Shown piece after piece: positions 25,614 to 33,772 of a DNA stretch of 64,000 nt. The first letter of the stretch is position 1; every line of letters starts with the position of its first letter. This stretch comes from Halomonas sp. McH1-25 (GTDB lineage Bacteria; Pseudomonadota; Gammaproteobacteria; Pseudomonadales; Halomonadaceae): NCBI RefSeq assembly GCF_022348165.1, contig NZ_JAKRFI010000003.1:124001-188000 (forward strand), read 5' to 3'. Below the pieces are notes generated by a model that ran no database searches, had not been told where the DNA came from, and saw only the letters and a list, made by a program, of their open reading frames with translations. A program made the translations under genes and the position numbers.

Positions 25614-25640
25614 ACGCCGCCTTTTTCAGGCGGCGTATTT
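25614..25640 (+). terminator. Intrinsic terminator-like hairpin
   Basis: ACGCCGCC (25614-25621) pairs with GGCGGCGT (25629-25636) around a T-rich 7-base loop, followed by ATTTCATT. It lies 32 bp after the stop of the small secreted frame. Confidence 0.7.
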
Positions 25641-25827
25641 CATTACTAATGACAATATTATTGTCGATGACAATCAATTTACTCCTTTCAGATTATTCAA
25701 CGCTGACATCGCCATGAGATTGCACTGTCTGGCCTGGAATCTGAAATATTACTAACCGAGGATGAATGATTGAGAAACGCATTTTTGGATGACTTGCATA
25801 AGCCACTGGCATATCTAAAACACAACA

Positions 25828-26151
25828 TCAAGGCTTATTAAAACAGGAAAATAGTAGGAGTGGATAAATTGCGCTTTTGTATAATTCCCCGAACAGCAAT
25901 GCAGTCCAGCCCAGCGTCATTGCTGGGGTCAGGGCGATCAGAGCGGCGCTTTTTCCGACACCGAAGCGCCGTAGGCACTCGTTGAAGAAGCCATAGCCAC
26001 CGAAAGTAGCCAGTACGATTAGCCAGGCCAGTGCCGTGATTGTGTCTGTCGTGAGAGGTGGCGGCGCCAGTCGCCCTTCATCCAATGCCCAGGCAGCCAG
26101 AAAGAAGACTGCCGTAGCCGCACCCAGTTGTGCAGTCAACCGGGCCTGCAT
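25828..26151 (-). pseudogene. EamA/DMT transporter fragment
   Basis: 107 residues matching the second half of a DMT transporter: FLAAWALDEGRLAPPPL, then LVLATFGGYGFFNECLRRFGVGKSAALIALTPAMTLGWTALLFGE. The remainder after GELYKSAIYP is abnormal and no first half exists upstream (the upstream 350 bp hold a repeat element instead). A functional EamA protein needs ten helices, so this is a decayed remnant, cut at both ends. Confidence 0.7.
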
Positions 26152-26503
26152 AGGCAGGCTTACCGTGGCGCAAGCGCTTCTTCACGGTTAATTGCTGCGT
26201 CTAGCTCGAGTTTGGCCGTTACCTCTTACTAAGCGAAGCAAGAGTACTTAAGGTAAACGTGCATGTTCTGGCTATTGGCAGCTAGGCACTGTCCGAAAAG
26301 TGCTGCGTTCGGCAATACTGCGTTAAAAATCGGCTCAAGATGCTCATTTACACCGCGTAAACTCCGCTCTTTCGCCGATTTTCGCCTTGTCTTGCCGTCG
26401 CTCGTCGACTTTTCAGAGCACCTAGCTGAGTCGACTCGATAGACGTCTTGCTGTCTGCAGATTGGCCGGGGTAGCCAAGAAAATTATTCGCCATGCATGT
26501 CTG
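26152..26503. other. 352-bp intergenic stretch dominated by a MITE-like repeat
   Basis: No gene is present. The centre is the inverted-repeat element at 26285-26422 described separately; the flanks show nothing recognisable. Confidence 0.6.
26285..26422. repeat. MITE-like element with nested inverted repeats
   Basis: About 138 bp. The ends are imperfect inverted repeats (the left end has GAAAAGT at 26295-26301, the right end ACTTTTC at 26408-26414). Inside, AAAATCGGC at 26326-26334 mirrors GCCGATTTT at 26374-26382, and the middle has ATTTAC facing GTAAA. I recall similar hairpin-like sequences with a central ATTTAC...GTAAA as dispersed elements in other gammaproteobacterial genomes, but copy number in this genome cannot be seen from one window. 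It contains no gene. Confidence 0.6.
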
Positions 26504-27088
26504 CTAGCCAGCCGCAACTGATACATGCTCGTAGGCAATCCATGTGCCTATACCGATCAATACCAGGCCACCAATGATCTCCGTCCGCTTGCCGACCAGC
26601 GCGCCTATCGCCCGCCCGAGCATGATGCCGGTCGTCACCATCAACGTTGTTGCCAAGCCAATTGTGGCAGCTGCAACAAGTATGTTGACTTCGGTGAAAG
26701 CCAAGGTGACCCCAATCGCCATCGCATCAATGCTCGTGGCGACAGCCGTAAGTGCGAGAAGACACGTAGAGCTCGCCCCCGCGCTTTTCTGCTCGCTCTC
26801 CGACTCGCCCTCATCCAGCGTGAGTCCCTTATAAATCATATGGAGCCCAAGCATGCTCAATAGCGCGAAGGCGACCCAATGATCCCAATCCGCAACCAGC
26901 CTATCAGCAGCTATGCCAATCCCCCAGCCAATTATGGGAGTGATCGCCTCGACCGTTCCGAAAATCACGCCAATGCGTAACGCTTCAACCAAGTGGGTTC
27001 GCCCGAGTGAAACGCCTCTGCCGATCGATGCAGCGAAGGCATCGGTCGACATGGCAAACGCCAAACCTACGAGAGAGAGAAAGTTCAT
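26504..27088 (-). CDS. mntP: Manganese efflux pump MntP
   Basis: 194 aa, close to the E. coli length of 188. Six membrane segments in two repeats with the acidic transport motifs visible: [16 protein letters not shown] near residue 12 and [16 protein letters not shown] in the second repeat. MntP exports Mn2+ across the inner membrane to prevent manganese toxicity. A strong-looking sigma-70 promoter lies about 75-100 bp upstream. The leader of about 70 nt does not show the yybP-ykoY manganese riboswitch that controls E. coli mntP. The start at 27088 has only a weak ribosome site. Confidence 0.93.
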   Translation of the reverse strand: MNFLSLVGLAFAMSTDAFAASIGRGVSLGRTHLVEALRIGVIFGTVEAITPIIGWGIGIAADRLVADWDHWVAFALLSMLGLHMIYKGLTLDEGESESEQKSAGASSTCLLALTAVATSIDAMAIGVTLAFTEVNILVAAATIGLATTLMVTTGIMLGRAIGALVGKRTEIIGGLVLIGIGTWIAYEHVSVAAG

Positions 27089-27161
27089 AAGACCACTGCT
27101 GGTTAAGCGGTTTTACCTGTCAGCTGCAGGCTGGGCCCGACTATTGGGCAAGGAGAGAATG

Positions 27162-27190
27162 ACTATAAGCATCATGCCGGGAAAACGCAA
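27162..27190 (-). promoter_or_regulatory. Candidate sigma-70 promoter of mntP
   Basis: On the minus strand TTGCGT (27185-27190) and TATAGT (27162-27167) are spaced by exactly 17 bp. Transcription would start near 27155, giving a ~65-70 nt leader. Confidence 0.6.
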
Positions 27191-27616
27191 TAAGCTATTG
27201 AAAATAAAGGATTATTCACACCAAGGTTAAGCAACAACGTCTTCGTTAAACAAATTAAACGAGGTTGATTGTTAGAGTCTTGGCTGTAATGCACCTATAG
27301 GCCATTGTTGTTTTTCGATTTTTAGGTTGGATCTGGCTTACTGCTGGAATCCTCAGCCTGTAGGCCCAGACGACCCCAAGTAGGTCTGCAACTACCAGAA
27401 TTCCCCAGTACATAGCGTTTTCCAATAATCGGGGCATCCCGATGCCTAGGCTCTCCCAACGAAGAGGCCACCCTCTCCAAGCCGGACTTTAAGCGAAGGC
27501 AATGCCCCGACTGATCTCTAACGCTGCAACATTTTCGACGGTGCTTATGCCGAGTACTTTCAGATAGCCTGTAGATAGCTTGCCCAAACAGACCATCACC
27601 TCAGAGACAAACATAC

Positions 27617-27651
27617 AAAAACACAAAAGCCCGCATAAGCGGGCTTTTGTG
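27617..27651 (-). terminator. Intrinsic terminator of the cold-shock gene
   Basis: A perfect 13-bp stem (27622-27634 with 27639-27651), 4-base loop, followed on the minus strand by TTTTTGT. It lies 41 bp after the csp stop. Confidence 0.9.
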
Positions 27652-27691
27652 CTCGAAGCCTTGCGGCTCGAAAGCTCAATCCAACCAGAGG

Positions 27692-27895
27692 TTAGAGGGG
27701 CTTGATGTTTGCGGCCTGAAGACCTTTCTTGCCCTGGGTCACGTCAAAAGAGACTTGTTGACCATCCTGCAGGGACTTGAAGCCGTCAGCCTGAATTTCA
27801 GAGAAGTGGGCAAACAGATCATCGCCACCGTCGGCGGGTGAAATGAAGCCAAAACCTTTGGAGTCGTTGAACCACTTAACTGTGCCAGTTGCCAT
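27692..27895 (-). CDS. CspA-family cold shock protein
   Basis: 67 aa, the standard single cold-shock domain. The RNA-binding motifs KGFGFI (RNP1) and DLFAHF (RNP2 variant of VFVHF) are present, in [28 protein letters not shown]. It binds single-stranded RNA/DNA and melts mRNA structure. AAGGA lies upstream of the ATG. The leader contains two short inverted repeats (GCGC...GCGC at 27911-27921 and CCGGGTA...TACCCCG nearby) that might form structure controlling translation. Which paralogue (A, C, D, E) it is cannot be told from sequence alone. Confidence 0.96.
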   Translation of the reverse strand: MATGTVKWFNDSKGFGFISPADGGDDLFAHFSEIQADGFKSLQDGQQVSFDVTQGKKGLQAANIKPL

Positions 27896-28550
27896 GTTCG
27901 AATTCCTTACGCGCTAGGCGCTTTATACGATTGCCGGGTACTACCCCGAGATGAAGTGGGTAAAACAAGGGATATAACCAGGCTACCGAATGCTTCGAGT
28001 ACAACTGACGATATGCGACTTGCTAACCAACTGAAGCCATCATGCCAAAGCGCCTCGCCCAAGTCAACCAATACCTTCGAAAAAGCCCAGGATGGCGATA
28101 TGGCGAACTTTATTGCTCACCTCGACCCGGTGATCGCGGTATCAGCAGAAACGCCCTCCAGACACCTTGCAAGGCCTATGGCCATGGCTTAGCTCATATT
28201 CGAGAACTTACGTTTCTCATCCGTTCAGATGACCGTTTCAGGCCGATCAGAGGCAGACCGACATCCTCCAGGTACTGACTTGAACAATATCGGCGGCGAG
28301 CCGGGATACGCGATGTGTAGCATGACTTTATAAGCGTTAACAGTGACCGAAACGCCGGATGGTCACTCTGCCGTCCCCATTCAAAGATCACCATCTCGCT
28401 CGCCACTATGGATGCCCCCGCAGCGCCAGCTCGTGCGCTTGCTACCTCGCGATCCGACGCTTTCCTGGATTGCGGGCACAAGGCATCGCCGTATGCCGCA
28501 TTCAACGCTACGCTTGAATTGTGCGTCGCACCATACTGCCTGGAGATGCC
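27896..28550. other. 655-bp intergenic stretch between divergent csp and patatin genes
   Basis: Holds the csp leader (27896-28000, with short inverted repeats) and presumably both promoters. Open frames here are antisense to or run-ins of the patatin gene and have no ribosome sites. Nothing else is recognised. Confidence 0.5.
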
Positions 28551-29564
28551 ATGCCACAGACCAAGGCTATCGACCTTGCACTTCAGGGCGGCGGCTCCCA
28601 CGGGGCCTTTACCTGGGGGGTTCTGGACTACTTGCTGGAGTCCTCTCTGGTCGAGATCGAGGCCATTAGTGGCACCAGTGCCGGCGCAATGAACGCCGTG
28701 GCCATGGCCGATGGGCTGATGCGAGACGGCAAGGCCGGCGCGCGACGTTCCCTGCATGCTTTCTGGCAGGGCGTGAGCCGGGCAGCCATGCTCAGCCCGA
28801 TTCGGCGCACCCCGCTGGATATCTGGATGGGCGATTGGAGTCTCGATCATTCGCCGGGTTATCTGGCATTCGATCTGCTCAGCCGGGTGGTCTCCCCATA
28901 CCAATACAATCCGCTGGATATCAATCCTCTACGTGACATTCTCGATGCGCAGATCGATTTCGAGCGCGTCCATGCGTGCCGGCAACTCCAGCTGTATGTT
29001 TGCGCCACCAATGTACGTACAGGCAAGCAGCGGGTGTTTCGCAACGCGGAAGTGACTCGCGATGCGCTACTGGCGTCGGCCTGCCTGCCGTTGATCTATC
29101 AGAGCATCGAGATCGACGGCGAGCATTACTGGGATGGCGGGTACATGGGCAATCCGACGCTCTTCCCTCTTCTCGAAGAATGCGACGCAAGGGATATCGT
29201 CATCATCCAGACCAACCCGATCTGTCGCGATCAGGTCCCCAGCACCGCAGCGGAAATTCTCAATCGCCTCAACGAAATCACGTTCAATGCCTCGCTGATC
29301 AAGGAGATTCGAACCGTCGCCATGCTCAAGCGCTTGATCGAGGATCATGACCTGGATATCGGCCGCTACAGGGATGCGCTCTTTCATCGCATCGCTGAGC
29401 ACGCCTTCGAACACCTGCCCGCCTCTAGCAAATTCAATGGCGAATGGTCGTTTCTGCGCGAGTTGCACGACCGCGGCCGCCATGCCGCCCAAGAGTGGCT
29501 GGAGGCCAACTACGACGCGCTCGGCGAACGCTCGACGCTGGATATCGACGAGGTCTACATGTGA
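28551..29564 (+). CDS. Patatin-like phospholipase family protein
   Basis: 337 aa from the ATG at 28551, with GGAG upstream. The patatin fold has the oxyanion loop QGGGSHGAFTWGVLD at the N-terminus, the nucleophile serine in ISGTSAGAMNAV, and the catalytic aspartate in YWDGGYMGNPTLF. It is predicted to be a cytoplasmic acyl hydrolase. The group with the DLALQGGGSHGAFTWG start is common in PHA-producing Proteobacteria; a link to lipid or polyester turnover is possible but unproven. It is a single-gene unit. Confidence 0.92.
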   Translation: MPQTKAIDLALQGGGSHGAFTWGVLDYLLESSLVEIEAISGTSAGAMNAVAMADGLMRDGKAGARRSLHAFWQGVSRAAMLSPIRRTPLDIWMGDWSLDHSPGYLAFDLLSRVVSPYQYNPLDINPLRDILDAQIDFERVHACRQLQLYVCATNVRTGKQRVFRNAEVTRDALLASACLPLIYQSIEIDGEHYWDGGYMGNPTLFPLLEECDARDIVIIQTNPICRDQVPSTAAEILNRLNEITFNASLIKEIRTVAMLKRLIEDHDLDIGRYRDALFHRIAEHAFEHLPASSKFNGEWSFLRELHDRGRHAAQEWLEANYDALGERSTLDIDEVYM

Positions 29565-29773
29565 TGGCGTCTCGCAAGCGTGAAAAAGAATCTACTGGCG
29601 AAGCGGGACCAGAGATAGCATCTTGAGGGTAACGCCCATGCGAGGAGGAACACCACGACGAGAAAACCCGACGTCAGGAGACGACGCTGGCAACCCACCC
29701 TGGCCAGTCATGCGATGGTCATGTTGACCTGTCAGCGTCGATATTGCCGTTATCTCAAGGAGTGCTTGCGCCG

Positions 29774-31180
29774 ATGGTCCGAATCGACAAGAAAGCGAAC
29801 CGCCTCTACGTACTCGACACCAACGTCCTGATCCACGACCCCGCCGCCCTGTACCATTTCGAGGAGCATGATGTCGTCATCCCGATGACCGTGCTCGAGG
29901 AGCTCGACAAACACAAGAACGGCATCCGCGAAATTGCCCGCACCGCTCGCCAGATCAGCCGCACCCTTTCCGAACTCACCGCCGAGGTCTCATTCGACGA
30001 AATCCAGCGCGGCATCCCCTTACCCGGTATCGGCCAGACCGGCCGCCTGCGCTTTCTCTGCTACAACGATCTCAAGCCCCTCGACCATCTGGACGACACG
30101 CCCGACAACCGCATCCTCGCGGAGACTTGCCGCCTGCGTGACGAGCGCCCTGATGCATCGGTCATCCTCGTTTCCAAGGACATCAATCTGCGCGTCAAGG
30201 CTGCCGCCCTCAACGTGCCGGTCGAGGACTACCTGAACGATCGCGTCTTCAGCGACAGCGATGCGATGATCGAGGGCGTCAAAGTCTATACGCCGACGCG
30301 AGACGGCAAGAGCCTGTGGGAGGCGCTCAATGTCGATGTCCAGGTCGAGCGCGTCGACCATCACACCTTTTACGAACTCAGCGGCGATATGCCCGAGGAC
30401 TGGCATGTCGGCATGCTGGTCTCCGATAGCGACAACGGCGCCGACTTCGAGGCCGTCGTCCGCGAGTTGACGCCGAGCCGTGCCCGCCTGCAACTGCTGA
30501 CCAACTATCGACACCATGCTGGCGTGTGGGGCGTACACGCCCATGACAGCCGTCAGAATTTCACGCTAAACCTGCTGATGGACCCGGAGATCGACCTGGT
30601 GACCATCGCCGGCAACGCCGGCACCGGCAAGACGTTCATGACCCTGGCCGCGGCCTTCCAGCAGACCCTCGATACCAAGCTCTTCGAGCGCATCGTGTTC
30701 ACCCGCGCGCCGATTCCCATGGGCGAGGACATCGGCTTTCTGCCCGGCACCGAAGAGGAGAAGATGTCGCCCTGGATGGGCGCCTTCCACGACAACATGG
30801 ACAACCTGCTGCGCGACGAGAAGGACGGCACCTCGAGCTGGAGCGAGGGCGCCACCCGGCAGTTGATCGGCTCACGCGTGCAGATCCGTTCGCCTACGTT
30901 CATGCGCGGACGCACCCTGAACGACACCTTCCTGATCATCGACGAGGCGCAGAATTTCACGCCCAAGCAGCTCAAGGGGCTTATTTCACGGGCGGGACGC
31001 AACACCAAGATCGTCTGCCTGGGCAACGTCGGGCAGATCGACACTCCCTACCTGACGGCCAATACCTGCGGCATGGCCGCCGTGGTGGAACGCTTCCGCG
31101 ACTGGCCGCATGCCGGGCATGTGACACTCAAGAGCGTCGAGCGCTCACGCCTGGCCCTGGCAGCCGAAGACCTTCTCTAA
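29774..31180 (+). CDS. PhoH family protein with N-terminal PIN domain (YlaK/PhoH2 type)
   Basis: 468 aa from the ATG at 29774, which follows AAGGAG at a slightly long distance of 11 nt. Residues ~8-140 form a PIN nuclease domain (LYVLDTNVLIHDPAALYHFE; acidic residues retained, including DKHKNGIREIARTARQI). The C-terminal part is the PhoH P-loop ATPase: Walker A in AGNAGTGKTFMTLAAA and Walker B in FLIIDEAQNFTPKQLKGL. Such PIN-PhoH fusions unwind and cleave RNA (known for mycobacterial PhoH2). A 16-bp terminator follows at once. Confidence 0.94.
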   Translation: MVRIDKKANRLYVLDTNVLIHDPAALYHFEEHDVVIPMTVLEELDKHKNGIREIARTARQISRTLSELTAEVSFDEIQRGIPLPGIGQTGRLRFLCYNDLKPLDHLDDTPDNRILAETCRLRDERPDASVILVSKDINLRVKAAALNVPVEDYLNDRVFSDSDAMIEGVKVYTPTRDGKSLWEALNVDVQVERVDHHTFYELSGDMPEDWHVGMLVSDSDNGADFEAVVRELTPSRARLQLLTNYRHHAGVWGVHAHDSRQNFTLNLLMDPEIDLVTIAGNAGTGKTFMTLAAAFQQTLDTKLFERIVFTRAPIPMGEDIGFLPGTEEEKMSPWMGAFHDNMDNLLRDEKDGTSSWSEGATRQLIGSRVQIRSPTFMRGRTLNDTFLIIDEAQNFTPKQLKGLISRAGRNTKIVCLGNVGQIDTPYLTANTCGMAAVVERFRDWPHAGHVTLKSVERSRLALAAEDLL

Positions 31181-31197
31181 CCATTTCTTCACTGCAC

Positions 31198-31233
31198 AAT
31201 GCAGACAGCCCGCCTAAGCGGGCTGTCTGCATT
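31198..31233. terminator. Terminator hairpin between phoH-like and zinc-ribbon genes
   Basis: A perfect 16-bp stem (31198-31213 with 31218-31233) and CTAA loop sits between convergent genes, 18 bp after the PIN-PhoH stop and 21 bp before the other stop. Confidence 0.85.
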
Positions 31234-31253
31234 ACGTTGCCTGCCAAGCAGGC

Positions 31254-31499
31254 TCAGGAGTGTTTCGGCGGCAGCTCGCGCTCGTCCTTGTTGGTGACCT
31301 TCTCGATCATATCCTCGGACTGGCTCTTAGGATCGTGGTCGAGACGATCCTCGGCCTCCCGGTACAGGCAGACGTAAGAATTGCAGGACGAGCAGTACAC
31401 CTTGTCGTCCGGGTTACGTGCCTTGGAGACGCGCATGCGATGGCTGCCACAGTTGGGACAGCCCTTGGGCAAGCGAAACTCCGTAGAAAAATCGGTCAT
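31254..31499 (-). CDS. Small zinc-ribbon protein
   Basis: 81 aa from the ATG at 31499, chosen for its strong AAAGGAGG ribosome site. Two Cys pairs, CPNCGSHRMRV and VYCSSCNSYVC, make a zinc ribbon; the tail is acidic and polar. No enzymatic domain is present. Such small proteins are common in Halomonadaceae and related groups but uncharacterised; nucleic-acid binding or complex assembly is plausible. It converges on the PhoH-type gene. Confidence 0.8.
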   Translation of the reverse strand: MTDFSTEFRLPKGCPNCGSHRMRVSKARNPDDKVYCSSCNSYVCLYREAEDRLDHDPKSQSEDMIEKVTNKDERELPPKHS

Positions 31500-31591
31500 G
31501 TAAAGCCTCCTTTCATGGTCTGTCGCATCGGGCACGCTTGGCCGGACACCCTACCTTCCTTTTTACAGTCTTTGGGCCAGCGACCGATTAA

Positions 31592-32227
31592 TCAAGCATC
31601 CTCGCCTTGACGTCGCAACACCACGCTCAGATTGTTGGCCGGCATCTCGACGATACGCTCCAGTACCAGGCCATGCATTTCGCCCTGCGCCTGCACCTCT
31701 TCCAGGTGACGAATGCCCCATTGCGGATCGCGGCGTCGGAGATCGGCATCGAAAGCAGCGTTACTCGGCACCAGTGGCCGGTCATGTCGCTGAAACGGCC
31801 CATACAGGTACAGCACGCCATTGACGGGCAGGTGCGCACCAGCTTCGTCCATCAGGGCCTGGGTCGCCTGCCAGGGCGAAATGTGAAGCATATTGATGCA
31901 CACCAGGGCGTCGAAATCCCGGCATGGCCAGGGCCGTTCGGTGACGTCCAGTCTGATCGGCTCGAGGAGGTTGACGAGAGGGTCGGCGTCGCGCCAGGCG
32001 GCGATCGAGCCCAACGCCTGCTCGCTGGGGTCGCTCGGTTGCCATTGCAAGGATGACAGGTGCCGCGCGAAGTGAAGCGCGTGCTCACCGCTGCCGCTGG
32101 CGATTTCCAGTACCTTGCCGCGCGCAGGCAAGACGTCGCGCAACACGGCCAGGATGGGCTCGCGATTGCGGGCCGTGGCCGGACTGGAAAGACCCCGCTG
32201 CCCATGCAGCGAATCCATGCTGTGCAT
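31592..32227 (-). CDS. DUF938 family SAM-dependent methyltransferase
   Basis: 211 aa with GGGAG 7 nt upstream of the ATG. The DUF938 family pattern is clear: ATARNREPILAVLRDVLP, SAM motif I VLEIASGSGEHALHFA, then WQPSDPSEQALGSI, FDALVCINMLHISPW and PLVPSNAAFDADLRRRDPQWGIRHLEEV. The fold is a class I Rossmann methyltransferase. No substrate is known for the family. It is 173 bp before the eda terminator region on the same strand but lies downstream of that terminator and thus has its own promoter. Confidence 0.9.
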   Translation of the reverse strand: MHSMDSLHGQRGLSSPATARNREPILAVLRDVLPARGKVLEIASGSGEHALHFARHLSSLQWQPSDPSEQALGSIAAWRDADPLVNLLEPIRLDVTERPWPCRDFDALVCINMLHISPWQATQALMDEAGAHLPVNGVLYLYGPFQRHDRPLVPSNAAFDADLRRRDPQWGIRHLEEVQAQGEMHGLVLERIVEMPANNLSVVLRRQGEDA

Positions 32228-32326
32228 TGCTTGCTCCCGTCAGTGATTGCCTTAAGCCTACGTCATTGGCCCGCCAGACGCATGTATCGCTTCTTCCTCG
32301 GTCAGGCTCAGGGGCGGATTGCCGGC

Positions 32327-32352
32327 AAAAAAAGGCCCGCCATTGGCGGGCC
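32327..32352 (-). terminator. Rho-independent terminator of the zwf-pgl-eda operon
   Basis: On the minus strand an 8-bp stem GGCCCGCC/GGCGGGCC with a 3-base loop (32334-32352) is followed by seven T. It lies 50 bp after the eda stop. Confidence 0.95.
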
Positions 32353-32400
32353 GAACAACAGCTCAGGCTGTCGAGAGAGATGCAAGTGTCGTGAATCGGT

Positions 32401-33060
32401 TCAACTGAAGCGAGCGACCGCTTCCCGAGCCAACTGACGGATACCGTCCCAATCGCCGGCGTCGATCAGCTTCTTCGGGGTGACCCAGGAGCCGCCCACA
32501 CAGAGGACGTTGGGCAGCTTGAGATAATCCTGTGCGTTATCCGGCGTGATGCCCCCGGTGGGACAGAACTTCGCCTCGGGAATCGGCCCGGCAAACGACT
32601 TGAGCGCGGCCGCGCCGCCGCTCGACTCGGCAGGGAAGAACTTGAAACGCCGATAGCCGTACTGCCAGCCGTTCATCAGCTCGGAAATGGTGGCCACCCC
32701 CGGCAGCATCGGCACTGCGCTGCTCACCCCATAACGGTACAGGGCATCGGTCGCCCCCGGGGTAACGACGAAATCGACCTCGGCCTGTTCGGCCAGACGA
32801 TACTGTGCGGTGGTCAGGATGGTGCCGGCGCCGATGCTGGCCTTGGGCAAAGCCTCGCGCATTCGGCGAATGGCATCCAGGGCGCAATCGGTACGCAGAG
32901 TGACTTCGAGGACCGGCAGTCCGCCCTCGAGCAAAGCGCGCCCCAGCGGCACGGCGTCTTCCAGGCGTTCGATGGTCAGAACGGGAATGATGTCCGCCTT
33001 GGAACAGATGCTATCCAGTTCGGACGTACGGGTCGATGGCAATTGCTTTTCAATGGTCAT
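32401..33060 (-). CDS. eda: 2-keto-3-deoxy-6-phosphogluconate aldolase (KDPG aldolase)
   Basis: 219 aa class I aldolase of the Entner-Doudoroff pathway, splitting KDPG to pyruvate and glyceraldehyde 3-phosphate. Seen are DIIPVLTIERLEDAVPLGRALLEGGLPVLEVTLRT (with the catalytic Glu), GAGTILT, then FVVTPGATDALYRYG and FKFFPAESSGGAAALKSFAGP, where the Lys of FKFFPAE is the Schiff-base residue. It follows pgl by 18 bp in the zwf-pgl-eda operon, with an intrinsic terminator behind it. HexR control is likely through the zwf promoter. Confidence 0.97.
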   Translation of the reverse strand: MTIEKQLPSTRTSELDSICSKADIIPVLTIERLEDAVPLGRALLEGGLPVLEVTLRTDCALDAIRRMREALPKASIGAGTILTTAQYRLAEQAEVDFVVTPGATDALYRYGVSSAVPMLPGVATISELMNGWQYGYRRFKFFPAESSGGAAALKSFAGPIPEAKFCPTGGITPDNAQDYLKLPNVLCVGGSWVTPKKLIDAGDWDGIRQLAREAVARFS

Positions 33061-33078
33061 GTCTGGCTCCGAAACGAT

Positions 33079-33771
33079 TCAAGGCGCCCAGTAAACGGCA
33101 AGCGGACAGGCAAGAAAGGCGCGAATGGGCAGTTCCCGGACGTCGTCGCCGGCCATTGCCCTGGCCAACACGCTACGTTTGTCGTCACCGGCAATGTGCA
33201 GTACGTGGCGACGCGCCTGATGCAGCAGCCCGGCACTCAAGGTGATGCGTGGCTGGGGCACGCTCGGCGCACGCACCGCCACCGTGGGCTCATCGGTGCT
33301 CAAGGCCAGTGCCAACTCGCCGCTATCGGGAAACAGCGAGGCGGTATGGCCGTCGCTGCCCATGCCCAGTATGACCACGCTGGCCGGCCAGGGTAGATCG
33401 GCAATGCGCTTGGCCACTTCCGGCGCACCCACTTCAGGCGTGCTGTCCGCGGTCGTCAACGAGTGAAAGGTTGCCGAAGCCGCCGGTCCTTGGAGCAGGT
33501 TCTCACGGACCAGGCGTGCGTTGCTGTCCTTGGCGTCCTCGGCGACCCAGCGCTCGTCGGCCAGGGTCACGTCGACCCGCTCCCAAGGCAGGTTCATGGC
33601 GGCGAGACGGTGAAAGAACGGCACCGGTGTCGAGCCGCCGGACACCACCAACAGCGCGCGCTCCTGTGTCGCCAGGTCGGCGCGCAGCGCACCGGCAACG
33701 GCCTCGGCGAGCTGTGTCGCCAATTGATCGCGAGGCGCTTCGGCCGCGCCGCAAGAGACCTTGTCGCTCAT
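33079..33771 (-). CDS. pgl: 6-phosphogluconolactonase
   Basis: 230 aa, hydrolyses 6-phosphoglucono-delta-lactone to 6-phosphogluconate in the cytoplasm. It is of the DevB/PgL fold related to NagB: LLVVSGGSTPVPFFHRLA, VTLADERWV, NARLVRENLL and VILGMGSDGHTASLFPDS are all present. It starts 1 bp after the zwf stop, so translation is coupled. It is the usual size for the family. Confidence 0.97.
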   Translation of the reverse strand: MSDKVSCGAAEAPRDQLATQLAEAVAGALRADLATQERALLVVSGGSTPVPFFHRLAAMNLPWERVDVTLADERWVAEDAKDSNARLVRENLLQGPAASATFHSLTTADSTPEVGAPEVAKRIADLPWPASVVILGMGSDGHTASLFPDSGELALALSTDEPTVAVRAPSVPQPRITLSAGLLHQARRHVLHIAGDDKRSVLARAMAGDDVRELPIRAFLACPLAVYWAP

Positions 33772-33772
33772 A

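Larger units (their letters stand above)
27089..27691. other. 603-bp intergenic stretch: mntP promoter and csp terminator, no gene seen
   Basis: Contains the mntP promoter (27162-27190) and the terminator of the cold-shock gene (27617-27651). A 60-codon frame at 27255-27437 on the minus strand has one hydrophobic stretch but no ribosome site or recognised family, so it is not called. Confidence 0.5.

Noticed and set aside
27089-27160. yybP-ykoY type manganese riboswitch before mntP
   Set aside because: The leader lacks the conserved riboswitch blocks I would expect and is short; only a promoter could be supported.
27255-27437. 60-codon open frame with one hydrophobic stretch on the - strand
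   Set aside because: No start signals or family; the mntP/csp gap shows no other sign of a gene here.
28194-28904. 236-codon open frame on the - strand upstream of and within the patatin gene
   Set aside because: Half of it is antisense to the patatin active-site region, and the other half has no recognised domain or start signal.
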